Assembly: GCF_016811105.1 (NCBI RefSeq)
Contig: NZ_JAFBGM010000001.1
Location: forward strand, 1,197,126-1,261,125
Direction: 5' to 3'
Length of the DNA stretch: 64,000 nt
DNA from: Aurantibacter crassamenti
GTDB taxonomy: Bacteria; Bacteroidota; Bacteroidia; Flavobacteriales; Flavobacteriaceae
In this document: positions 16,949 to 25,071 of the stretch, piece after piece
How positions within the stretch are numbered: the first letter of the stretch is position 1
Layout: each line of letters starts with the position of its first letter
Made by a program: the position numbers and the translations under genes
The notes under the pieces: generated by a model
Database searches by the model: none
Told to the model about the DNA's origin: nothing
What the model saw: only the letters and a program-made list of their open reading frames with translations

Positions 16949-17258
16949 TGTGATGTTTATTGTATGAACAAGATACGAAATATCCGTTTGTAAACGGATT
17001 TAGCAGCTTCAACTTCATTTTTTTATTCAAAGAGAAATTAAAATACAACATAAGTGAGTTCTTTAAAATATACCTAAATAGTTGATATAGAGATAAATAA
17101 GTTTTGTTTAATTCTTCCTTTGAATAAGTTAATGTTAAATATTATATAAAATAGTACCTTTTATTACATAGTACTGTAACAAAATGAAACATACTTCGTC
17201 TATCTAGTGTACACAATTTAAAAACAACGATTTATAATAATATTAAAAACTAGAAATT
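16949..17258. other. 310-base gap before the small-protein array
   Basis: AT-rich and without an ORF of note. It must hold the promoter of the leftward DUF6265 gene and that of the rightward small-protein array. TACCTTTT at 17155-17162 is a fair -7 box for the latter, but no TTTG lies at the right distance. A seven-codon ORF at 17184 is too short to support. Confidence 0.4.
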
Positions 17259-17372
17259 ATGAAAGCAGTAAGCAACAGAACGGTAACAGAATCAAAAACA
17301 GGACAGTATTTCTCAACCTTTGGAAGTAGTAAAAGAGCACAATGGGCTCAGTATAGAAATTACAATCGCTAA
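17259..17372 (+). CDS. tiny basic protein A of a tandem array
   Basis: A 37-codon ORF starting MKAVSNRTVTESKTGQYF and ending in WAQYRNYNR. The product is basic (seven Lys/Arg against one Glu) and rich in Tyr, Phe, Ser and Gln. There is no signal peptide and no cysteine. The main support is its neighbour: the next ORF repeats it at the same length with mostly conservative changes, including ES-K-(T/S)-GQYFSTF, S-(K/R)-R-(A/V)-QWA and YRN-(Y/F)-NR. This pattern means selection on the protein. Function unknown. Confidence 0.65.
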   Translation: MKAVSNRTVTESKTGQYFSTFGSSKRAQWAQYRNYNR

Positions 17373-17417
17373 TCACGATTTAAAAACAATCGTTAACAAT
17401 CAAAAAAACAAAACATT

Positions 17418-17531
17418 ATGAAAGCATCAATCACAAAAACAGCAACAGAATCTAAAAGTGGACAATATTTTTCTACGTTTAGTAACAGTAGAAGAGTACA
17501 ATGGGCCAACTATCGAAACTTTAACCGCTAA
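17418..17531 (+). CDS. tiny basic protein B of a tandem array
   Basis: A second 37-codon ORF, starting MKASITKTATESKSGQYF and ending in WANYRNFNR. It aligns with protein A end to end without gaps. The 45-base spacer before it resembles the spacer after it (TCACG... AATCAAAAAA), so the whole unit of about 159 bases was duplicated. There is no adjacent maturation enzyme or transporter that would mark it as a modified peptide. Function unknown. Confidence 0.65.
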   Translation: MKASITKTATESKSGQYFSTFSNSRRVQWANYRNFNR

Positions 17532-17569
17532 TCACGGATAAACAACTACATCAATCAAAAAATCAAGTC

Positions 17570-17653
17570 ATGAAACCTTTCAACAATCAATCATCAGTAT
17601 CTAAAAAGTCAATTTTCTTAAGCAATTTGAAATACAGTAAAAGAATCCATTAA
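17570..17653 (+). CDS. tiny basic protein C, diverged third member
   Basis: A 27-codon ORF, MKPFNNQSSVSKKSIFLSNL followed by KYSKRIH. It shares the start MK, a Ser/Lys-rich middle and the motif S-K-R-(I)-H, which lines up with S-(K/R)-R-x-Q in A and B. It then stops 10 residues early. It is very basic, with no acidic residue. The spacer before it is homologous to the earlier one, so it is probably a shortened, diverged copy. It may be a decaying gene. Confidence 0.45.
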   Translation: MKPFNNQSSVSKKSIFLSNLKYSKRIH

Positions 17654-17700
17654 ATTAAATGGGTACATTATTTATGAGAATTGAACTTCCAAGAAGTAGA

Positions 17701-17740
17701 AATATGGATAGACCGTCATCAAAGTCTATCCATATTTTAT
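17701..17740 (+). terminator. intrinsic terminator of the small-protein array
   Basis: ATATGGATAGAC (17702-17713) pairs perfectly over 12 bp with GTCTATCCATAT (17724-17735), followed by TTTATTT. It closes the array 48 bases after its last stop codon and shows that the array is a transcription unit of its own. Confidence 0.85.
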
Positions 17741-17894
17741 TTGCATACTAATCCATTTATACCATAAAAGTTGCATCCTATACAGTTTTATACGCTGCAA
17801 GCATAAAGTTTGTTTTACTACTTCATATTTGGTTTACCTTAATAGGCTAGTACAAACATTTGTTTTTTAGGCTATAATTTCAAGAATTAGTATC

Positions 17895-19073
17895 ATGATT
17901 AAAACTGCCACTACCAGAATAAAATCAATTGATATGCTAAGGGGTTTGGTTATGGTAATTATGGCTTTGGATCATGTCCGTCTTTTTTTACACTACGATT
18001 CATTTTTTTTTAATCCTCTAGATTTAACACAGACGAACGGTACACTTTTTTTTACCAGATTTATTACACATTTCTGTGCGCCAGTATTTGTGTTTTTAGC
18101 GGGTACTTCAGCTTTTTTAGTAGGACAACGGAAAGGTGTAAAATTTTTAACTAGTTGGCTGGTTAAAAGGGGTGTATGGTTAATTTTTTTAGAATTTACC
18201 ATAATAAAATTTGCATGGCTTTTTAAATTTGATATTTCATATAGTTTGCTTCAGGTAATATGGGTTCTTGGTTTGGGCATGATTCTATTAGCAGGTCTTA
18301 TTCATTTACCCAAGCGTTTAGCAGTTGCCATTTCTGTATTAATTATAGTCGGCCATAATGTATTTGATTCTTTCGCCCCAACTAGTGAGGTTGGTACTAG
18401 CATTTGGTCATTTCTATATGAATTTAAGTTGTTGACCTACGGTGATATAAAGATTTTTGTTGCTTATTCTATTTTACCTTGGGTTTTTATAATGCCAATA
18501 GGCTATTATTTTGGATCATTTTATTTGCCCCGTTTTGAAAGCAAAATTAGAGCCAAAATATTACTGCAAATTGGCTTAGGCCTTACCTTAACTTTTTTTA
18601 TAATTCGAATTATGAATCTTTACGGTGATCCTTATTTGTGGACATCACAAGATTCTTGGAGCTATACCCTAATGTCCTTTTTTAAAGTTACCAAGTACCC
18701 ACCTTCATTATTATACTTATTAATAACAATTGGGCCATCAATAATACTTCTTGCCCTTGCTGAAAAATGGAAAGGATGGATTTTTGACAAATTGGTAATT
18801 ATTGGTCGTGTACCCATGTTCTTTTATATTATTCATCTTTATGTAATTCATTTAGTTGCGCTATTATTTGCAATAGCCACAGGCTTTAATGAGTCAGACA
18901 TGTTTGCAGATCTTTGGATTACTATGCAACCAGGTTTAAAGGGGTTTGGTTTTAATTTAGGAGTAGTTTATATAATCTGGATAGTTTTAATAATTGGTCT
19001 TTACCCACTATGTGCTTGGTTTAATACTTATAAGAGTAACAATAGAGATAAGTGGTGGTTACGGTATTTGTAA
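17895..19073 (+). CDS. DUF1624 (heparan-alpha-glucosaminide acetyltransferase-like) membrane protein
   Basis: A 392-residue integral membrane protein with about ten helices. The N-terminus IKSIDMLRGLVMVIMALDHVR is the family hallmark (R-G-x-x-M...D-H), and the following FFTRFITHFCAPVFVFLAGTSAF is typical of DUF1624. Relatives are proposed to acetylate glycans across the membrane. It opens a probable operon with the lipoprotein and SCO genes. Confidence 0.82.
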   Translation: MIKTATTRIKSIDMLRGLVMVIMALDHVRLFLHYDSFFFNPLDLTQTNGTLFFTRFITHFCAPVFVFLAGTSAFLVGQRKGVKFLTSWLVKRGVWLIFLEFTIIKFAWLFKFDISYSLLQVIWVLGLGMILLAGLIHLPKRLAVAISVLIIVGHNVFDSFAPTSEVGTSIWSFLYEFKLLTYGDIKIFVAYSILPWVFIMPIGYYFGSFYLPRFESKIRAKILLQIGLGLTLTFFIIRIMNLYGDPYLWTSQDSWSYTLMSFFKVTKYPPSLLYLLITIGPSIILLALAEKWKGWIFDKLVIIGRVPMFFYIIHLYVIHLVALLFAIATGFNESDMFADLWITMQPGLKGFGFNLGVVYIIWIVLIIGLYPLCAWFNTYKSNNRDKWWLRYL

Positions 19074-19119
19074 AATAAAATTAACATTGCAAGCACTATA
19101 AAAATTAAAGTGAGCTGAT

Positions 19120-20802
19120 ATGAAATCAAAATTAGTTTCTGTTTTATGTATTGTAATTTTCATTCTTATTGGGTGTAAAAACAAAAATACCAATCAGGCG
19201 TTAGCGTCAATAGATTTATTAAGAGGAGATCTTTTGCTTTGTGGAGATGGTCAATTCGGAGAATTAAAGTTCTCGCTTTCATGTAACTATGAAACCAGAG
19301 AGACATTTGACTTAGCAGTGGCATTACTGCATTCTTTTCAATATTCTGAAGCTGAAAAAGCGTTTGTAAAAGTAATCGATAAAGATCCAAATTGCCCAAT
19401 GGCCTATTGGGGAGTTGCAATGAGTATTTATCATGCTGCTTGGTTTCCGCCAACAAATGAAGATTTAGTTAAAGGTGCACAAGTATTAGCGGTAGCTAAG
19501 GAATTAAATATGGATGAAAAGCAACGTGATTATATAAATGCGATTGATGCTTTTTATTCAGATTGGGAACAGGTAGATCATAAAGATAGAGCTAAACGTT
19601 TCGAAAAAAAGATGGAAGAAATTTATCTTAAATACCCTGAAGATGTAGAAGCTGCTATCTTTTACACCTTAGCGCTATATTCTACTAGAGATAGGGTTGG
19701 AAAAGAATATAAGAATGAACAAAAAGCAGGTAAAATTCTTGAATCACTGTTAGAATCTAATCCGAATCATCCTGGAATTGCGCACTATATAATTCACAAT
19801 TATGACAATCCAGTATTGGCACCTAAAGGTTTAGAGACTGCTCGAAAATATGCTAAAATCGCGCCATCATCTTCACATGCACAACATATGCCATCACATA
19901 TTTTTACGAGATTAGGAATCTGGGAAGAGTCGATTCAATCAAACATAGCCTCAGCAGAAAGCGCTAGATGCTATACACAAGCTTTGGGGATTAACGAGGG
20001 TTTCTTTGAAGAGTTGCATGCTGTAGACTATTTGGTATATGCCTATTTGCAAAAAGGTGACAATTTGCATGCGGAAGAACAATATAGAATAGTCCGAAAA
20101 CTTAAAGATCTTTATCCATTGAATGTTACAGCAGTAATTTATCCTATAGCTGCAATACCATCAAGGATAGCACTTGAGAATAAAAATTGGGGTAGGGCTG
20201 CAACGTTAGAACTGCAAGAAATTAATATGAACTGGGAAGATTTTCCATGGCAAAAAGCGATTCACCATTTTGCAAAGTCACTAGGATCATCGCATACCAA
20301 TAAGATTTCTCTTGCCAAAAAGGAAATTGAAACTCTTGAGAAATTACACCAAAACTTAGTATCTGAAAACAATCGTTCTAAATTTATACAAGTAACACAA
20401 GTTGAAATTCAAATTAAAACTGCGAAAGCATGGTTGCATTTTAAAAACAATAACAAAGAAGAAGGATTAACCCTAATGCAAGAAGCAGCAGCCATGGAGC
20501 GTAATACCAGTTTACACCCGCTAACCCCAGGTGATGTTTTGCCTGCCATAGAACTGTTAGGAGATATGTTAATTGCGTTAAATAGACCGCAAGAGGCATT
20601 GGTAGCTTATGAGGAAAATCTCGTTCAACATCCGGAAAGGTTCAATGGTATTTATGGCGCTGCAATTGCTGCTAGAAAATCTAAGAATTCTGAACTAGCC
20701 AGTAAATATTTTAAACAATTAATTAAACTGACAAATGAATCTAATTCTGATAGAGTTGAACTTCAGGAGGCCCATAATTTTATAGGAAATGAAGCAATTT
20801 AA
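19120..20802 (+). CDS. TPR-repeat lipoprotein
   Basis: A 560-residue protein with a lipoprotein signal ending IGCKNKN. Tetratricopeptide-like repeats run through it, for example FDLAVALLHSFQYSEAEKAFVKVIDKDPNCPMAYWGVAMS near the N-terminus and RPQEALVAYEENLVQHPERFNGIYGAA near the C-terminus. The conserved W-G-V-A-M and H-A-Q-H-M-P-S-H-I-F patches recur in a widespread TPR family whose role is unclear. The end overlaps the SCO gene by 14 bases. Confidence 0.8.
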   Translation: MKSKLVSVLCIVIFILIGCKNKNTNQALASIDLLRGDLLLCGDGQFGELKFSLSCNYETRETFDLAVALLHSFQYSEAEKAFVKVIDKDPNCPMAYWGVAMSIYHAAWFPPTNEDLVKGAQVLAVAKELNMDEKQRDYINAIDAFYSDWEQVDHKDRAKRFEKKMEEIYLKYPEDVEAAIFYTLALYSTRDRVGKEYKNEQKAGKILESLLESNPNHPGIAHYIIHNYDNPVLAPKGLETARKYAKIAPSSSHAQHMPSHIFTRLGIWEESIQSNIASAESARCYTQALGINEGFFEELHAVDYLVYAYLQKGDNLHAEEQYRIVRKLKDLYPLNVTAVIYPIAAIPSRIALENKNWGRAATLELQEINMNWEDFPWQKAIHHFAKSLGSSHTNKISLAKKEIETLEKLHQNLVSENNRSKFIQVTQVEIQIKTAKAWLHFKNNNKEEGLTLMQEAAAMERNTSLHPLTPGDVLPAIELLGDMLIALNRPQEALVAYEENLVQHPERFNGIYGAAIAARKSKNSELASKYFKQLIKLTNESNSDRVELQEAHNFIGNEAI

Positions 20803-21466
20803 TTTCCAATTTAGAACAACAATAAACTTTATTGTTTTATTGGTAATATTCCAGTTTTGCTACGTTTCTTGTAAAGAGAAGTTGCCGGTATATAATCCAT
20901 CAGATATTAATCCAGAATTAGTAGATAAGAGTTTGCAAAACACAAATACAGACCATACCGTTGCTGATTTTGAACTAATAAATCAAGAAGGGGTAAAGAT
21001 TACACAAGAAGATTATAAGAATAAAATCTATGTTGTAGATTTCTTTTTTACTACTTGCCCTAGTATATGCCCAGTTATGACAAATAATATGGCAAAAATT
21101 CAAAAAGAATATATTAAAGTAGACAAGTTAAAACTTTTGTCATTGTCGGTTACGCCGGAAATTGATAACGTTTCTGTACTAAAAAATTATGCACAAAAAG
21201 AAAGAGTAATTACGAAAAAATGGAATGTTACCACAGGTGATAAAAAGCAAATTTATGAACTAGCTCGTAAAAGTTATTTTGCTGTTGTTACCCAAGGTGA
21301 TGGAGGTTTGCAAGATTTTATTCATACTCCTAATTTTATATTAGTTGATACTAAAAGGCAAATTCGTGGTATCTATGATGGAACAAATGATGATGAAATA
21401 GTTCGATTAATTGATGATATCAATATTCTGTTAATTGAAGAAGATGAGGTTGCTTTTAGCAATTAA
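20789..21466 (+). CDS. SCO1/SenC family copper-chaperone-like protein
   Basis: A 225-residue thioredoxin-fold protein with an N-terminal membrane or lipoprotein anchor (FIVLLVIFQFCYVSC). The copper-binding motif FTTCPSICPVM (C-x3-C) and the conserved downstream His in DFIHTPNFILVD are both present. SCO proteins load copper onto the CuA site of cytochrome oxidase or act in redox balance. Overlap with the TPR lipoprotein gene suggests coupled translation. Confidence 0.88.
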   Translation: MKQFNFQFRTTINFIVLLVIFQFCYVSCKEKLPVYNPSDINPELVDKSLQNTNTDHTVADFELINQEGVKITQEDYKNKIYVVDFFFTTCPSICPVMTNNMAKIQKEYIKVDKLKLLSLSVTPEIDNVSVLKNYAQKERVITKKWNVTTGDKKQIYELARKSYFAVVTQGDGGLQDFIHTPNFILVDTKRQIRGIYDGTNDDEIVRLIDDINILLIEEDEVAFSN

Positions 21467-21496
21467 AGCATGTGATTTTTTAGATGATTTTCTAAA

Positions 21497-22069
21497 TTAT
21501 TTCACTACAATATCATATTTGCGAAGCAGACCAATCAATTTATCTTTAGTAAAAACTGCTTTTTTAATGTTATTAATTTCTGGATTTATGCTAAAATTAA
21601 AAGCAGTTTCGAAATTCGCTTTCTCAAGATTTGTTTGTTGAAAAATTGCACCATCTAAATTGCAATTGTCAAAGTTTGCTTCGGGTAGTTTGGACTCCGA
21701 AAAGTCGACCTTATTCATTTTACAATTAACAAATTGCTGCTTTTTAAGTCGAAGTCCGTAGAAAGATGAAAAATCTAAATTGCAATCTAAAAATGAAAAT
21801 GCCATTAAAAAATCATTACATTGTTCAAATTTGAGTCCCATCATTTTGCAGTGTGAAAAGGTAATTTCATTAAAAGTGGTATTAGTAATATTGGTATTAC
21901 TGAGATTACAATCAATAAATTCACATTCCATGAAATTTTGATTGTCAAGGTAACTTCCTTCAAAATTACAGCCTTCAAAAATGCAATTTTCATACTCTCC
22001 TTTTACTAAAGCAATTTGAGTATAATCTTCATTTTTAAAGGTTTTGTCAGTGATAAAAGGTTTGTTCAT
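21497..22069 (-). CDS. pentapeptide-repeat protein
   Basis: A 190-residue protein made of pentapeptide repeats of the A(D/N)LXX kind, visible as CIFEGCNFEGSYLDNQNF, CNLSNTNITN and ANFDNCNLDGAIFQQTNLEKANFE. It should fold as a right-handed beta-helix. Such proteins sometimes mimic DNA, but most have no known role. It lies 12 bases after the AMP-ligase gene and may be the last gene of the pigment operon or just a neighbour. Confidence 0.85.
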   Translation of the reverse strand: MNKPFITDKTFKNEDYTQIALVKGEYENCIFEGCNFEGSYLDNQNFMECEFIDCNLSNTNITNTTFNEITFSHCKMMGLKFEQCNDFLMAFSFLDCNLDFSSFYGLRLKKQQFVNCKMNKVDFSESKLPEANFDNCNLDGAIFQQTNLEKANFETAFNFSINPEINNIKKAVFTKDKLIGLLRKYDIVVK

Positions 22070-22081
22070 TACCGTTCGATT

Positions 22082-23380
22082 TTACTGATTTCTTTTATCG
22101 ATAACTCCAACTGGTTTCCTTCCCAGTTTACCCATGCTTAATTTTTGAATTTCTTTACTATCACAGACTTCTATTTTAGGAGAAACTCGAAGTTTAGAGC
22201 GAAAACGATCTTTTATTTTAACCAATAGTTCCTCAGAAGGAGTTTTAACCGCAATCTTTATTAAGATTTCATCGGTGCCGATAGTATTCTTATAAATTTC
22301 GATAACATGGCTAGCTACTTCCGAGAAATCATTCAGTAGATTGTCCATAGCAGGCGGATAAATAGTAGTGCCTTTGTATTTTATCATTTGTTTTTTACGG
22401 CCAACCAACGGTCCTAAACGAGTAGTGTTTCTGCCACAATTGCATTTTGCAGTATGTGCAATTACAATGTCGCCAGTTCTAAATCGAAGTAACGGCATAG
22501 CTTCAACGCCTAAGGTGGTTATTACCAATTCACCTTCTTGTCCATCAGGTACTTTATTTCCAGCATCATCTAGAATTTCAGATATAATTAACTCCGGGTG
22601 CTGATGCCCGCCTTGTTGCTCACTGCATTCTGTAAAAGCAGTGCTCATTTCTGTAGATGCGTAAGTTGAATATAATTCTATATCCCAAGCCTCTTTTATT
22701 TTCTTACCGAGTGTGTTTAAAGAGAAATCTTGTTCTCGTAAAGCTTCGCCAATACAAATGGCACCTTTAATGCCAGATGCATTTATATCGATATTATTTT
22801 TTGCTGCGTATTCTACCAATTTCAATAAAAAGGAAGGCACAACTATTAAATAAGTTGGCTTAAATTTTTTAATGGTGTCCCACTGCAATTCAGGAATTCC
22901 TGCCCCAACGCGAATAATACCTGCCTTAAGTTTTCTTGCGCCTAGAAAATATGCCAAACCAGCCATAAATCTACGATCTATGGTTGTTGTAAGTTGTAGA
23001 ATGTCATCTTTGCCCACACCTGCGCAGGCGAATGAAATAGCCTCATTGTATGCTAAGCGGTCTAAATCTTTATCGGTGAGACCAACAGTTACCGGTTCGC
23101 CTAAAGTTCCGGAAGTGGTAACGAAATCAACAATTTCATTTTTTGGAACACAGAAAAAATCATCATTAAATTCTTGTAAATGCTCTTTTGTGCTAATCGG
23201 AATTCTTGCTAAATCTTCTAATGTTTGAATCTCCGCAATATTAATTTTGTGCGTATTGAATAGGTTTTGATAGTACTTTGAATTTTCATTCAAGTATGAT
23301 AAAAGCACTTTCAATTTTTCTTCTTGAAAGTGTTTTATTTCTGCCGTAGTTGCTTTCTCAATTTCAGGAATTTCCATCAT
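22082..23380 (-). CDS. AMP-dependent aryl acid ligase (phenylacetate-CoA ligase type)
   Basis: A 432-residue adenylate-forming enzyme. It has the ATP loop TTSGTLGEPVTVG, the acyl-binding motif YSTYASTEMS and the RFRTGD motif near the C-terminal hinge, with a late lysine in the KLSMGKLGRKP segment. In this cluster it most likely activates 4-coumarate from the ammonia-lyase for loading on a carrier protein, the starter step of the aryl polyene. The ATG at 23380 overlaps the upstream stop codon (TGATG); a TTG three bases earlier is less likely. Confidence 0.85.
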   Translation of the reverse strand: MMEIPEIEKATTAEIKHFQEEKLKVLLSYLNENSKYYQNLFNTHKINIAEIQTLEDLARIPISTKEHLQEFNDDFFCVPKNEIVDFVTTSGTLGEPVTVGLTDKDLDRLAYNEAISFACAGVGKDDILQLTTTIDRRFMAGLAYFLGARKLKAGIIRVGAGIPELQWDTIKKFKPTYLIVVPSFLLKLVEYAAKNNIDINASGIKGAICIGEALREQDFSLNTLGKKIKEAWDIELYSTYASTEMSTAFTECSEQQGGHQHPELIISEILDDAGNKVPDGQEGELVITTLGVEAMPLLRFRTGDIVIAHTAKCNCGRNTTRLGPLVGRKKQMIKYKGTTIYPPAMDNLLNDFSEVASHVIEIYKNTIGTDEILIKIAVKTPSEELLVKIKDRFRSKLRVSPKIEVCDSKEIQKLSMGKLGRKPVGVIDKRNQ

Positions 23381-25071
23381 CAATTCAATCTTCTCTTTAA
23401 TTTACGAATATAACGATCCACTTGTTCTTTGTCTGGTACAGTGGTAATTTCTTTTGAATTAGCTTTTAAAAATGCGGCTAAAGCAAGTGTGTCATATCCC
23501 TTGTTGTAATAATACATGCCAATGAGGTAATGTACTTCCCAAAACTCACGATTGCTAATTTCAAACTCTTGTAAAATCTGTTTTTCTAAATGTGTTTCAT
23601 TGGCGATGGCCTTTTTTATTTCCGAATATAACTCCCGATATTTTTTATAACTATCGTATGCAGCAGAATATAAAAAGGAATCTTCCTTGACATTTAAAGT
23701 TGATTTAGACAATGAAGTATTACTATTGTTTGGTTGCTCGTTTGAGAATATTTCATTTAAATCATAAGCCACAAATTCACCCAATTGATACGGATTCGAT
23801 GAAACCCAAACCAATAAATCTTCAGGTTTAAATACGATACCATGATGTGCTAATAATTGATTGAGCGCTTTTTCATTTCCATAGCCAATTGCTTTCTCGT
23901 TTAAGCCTTGTTTGTCTCTTAGAATTTCAACAGCTAGTGCTGGAGTCACTTTAGGATGCTCAACTAATAGTTCTTCCATTCGCTCAAATCGGTATTGCGA
24001 ATGGCTTTCTAAAATGTGCTCTTGGTTCTTTTTGTCATTGGCATATGCAGCACTCTGAAAATGGTTGGCGCAAATTAATTGATTCGTATTTTCAACTTCA
24101 TAAACACCAAAATTCTTTGGTGATACCTCAATAATTGCAGCTTTTTTGTCTTTGGCACTTCCAATAAAAATTGATTCGGAGACAAATACTTCTCGAGTTT
24201 TTGCAATAGCGATAGCCTCATCTATTGTAGAAGCGTATTGTAAAATTTCTCGAGTTACTAAAGATATTGGGGTTTTAGCAACTAGTGGAAAATCTGATTT
24301 TCCTGCATTTATGGTTACCGTTAATCCTTGGTCATTCATTCCGGATAGCACACCAATAAATCCACCCCAGGTAACAGACATAAAGTTATATCCATCATCG
24401 GGTTTTACAAAAGCGATAATTTTGTTTTCTGAAAATTCATCACCAACGTAGAAATCAAAATTTCGACCAATAATCATTTTGCCATCTTCAGTATGATCAC
24501 CCCAAGCCGCAAAAGAAGAACAACCGACCAACGCTAAATCTTGCAAGGCATGACCAATGTCGTGAGCTCCATGAAAGTACATCACACGCTGATAAGGCTT
24601 AGCTATGTAATCTAAACCTTGTTTGGCATATTTTGAAATTCCATAAATCTCAGCTTTAAATTTTTCATCTATATTTTGATACATTTTTCGATTGAACCAA
24701 GCCAAAAATTTTCGTAAAAAATTTTGCCAACCTTTTGAAGGAACTAATTCATCAATCTTATTTACAAAAATTTCTTCTTGATGGTTAAAGAGTTCTTGTG
24801 TTAGGTTTCCGGTTTTTAAACCAAGCTCTAATGGATTTCCCGAAACCAATAGTTCCCATTGGCCCTGTTTATTTTTTGTCAAAAAATCTGAGCCAAGAGC
24901 ATAGGTTGAATCGTTGATTTTTTGTCGTTTCTCAATTTGAGATTCATACTTAGAAACATCAGGTAAATCATGCAAAGATTTTTTAACACCACATGAACCC
25001 AGAACCAAAAAGAATCCAATGAGCAGAAACGTTTTTATTATGAAGTGCTTAATTGGCATTGACGTTTTCAT
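23380..25071 (-). CDS. C45-type Ntn hydrolase/acyltransferase lipoprotein
   Basis: A 563-residue protein with a lipoprotein signal (FLLIGFFLVLGSC) and an N-terminal-nucleophile domain of the peptidase C45/acyl-CoA:6-aminopenicillanate acyltransferase family. The nucleophile Cys is in LVGCSSFAAWGD (about residue 184), followed by GKMIIGRNFDFY. Family members cleave themselves before this Cys and hydrolyse or form amide or ester bonds. A C-terminal ~110-residue helical part is added. It could act on the pigment ester in the envelope; this is inferred from position. Its start overlaps the FAD-enzyme gene; ATGs at 25071 and 25059 are both possible. Confidence 0.82.
   Translation of the reverse strand: MKTSMPIKHFIIKTFLLIGFFLVLGSCGVKKSLHDLPDVSKYESQIEKRQKINDSTYALGSDFLTKNKQGQWELLVSGNPLELGLKTGNLTQELFNHQEEIFVNKIDELVPSKGWQNFLRKFLAWFNRKMYQNIDEKFKAEIYGISKYAKQGLDYIAKPYQRVMYFHGAHDIGHALQDLALVGCSSFAAWGDHTEDGKMIIGRNFDFYVGDEFSENKIIAFVKPDDGYNFMSVTWGGFIGVLSGMNDQGLTVTINAGKSDFPLVAKTPISLVTREILQYASTIDEAIAIAKTREVFVSESIFIGSAKDKKAAIIEVSPKNFGVYEVENTNQLICANHFQSAAYANDKKNQEHILESHSQYRFERMEELLVEHPKVTPALAVEILRDKQGLNEKAIGYGNEKALNQLLAHHGIVFKPEDLLVWVSSNPYQLGEFVAYDLNEIFSNEQPNNSNTSLSKSTLNVKEDSFLYSAAYDSYKKYRELYSEIKKAIANETHLEKQILQEFEISNREFWEVHYLIGMYYYNKGYDTLALAAFLKANSKEITTVPDKEQVDRYIRKLKRRLN

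Larger units (their letters stand above)
17259..17569 (+). repeat. tandem duplication unit of about 155 bases
   Basis: Two units, 17259-17417 and 17418-17569, each hold a 37-codon ORF and a similar 3' spacer beginning TAATCACG. The third ORF begins where a third unit would start. The units differ at many positions, so the duplication is not recent. Confidence 0.7.

Noticed and set aside
17259-17653. Modified-peptide (RiPP) precursor cluster
   Set aside because: No Cys-rich core, no leader cleavage motif and no radical SAM, LanM-like or YcaO-like gene nearby.
17659-17751. Fourth ORF (30 codons) after the small-protein array
   Set aside because: It runs through the 12-bp terminator stem and shows no similarity to the other members.
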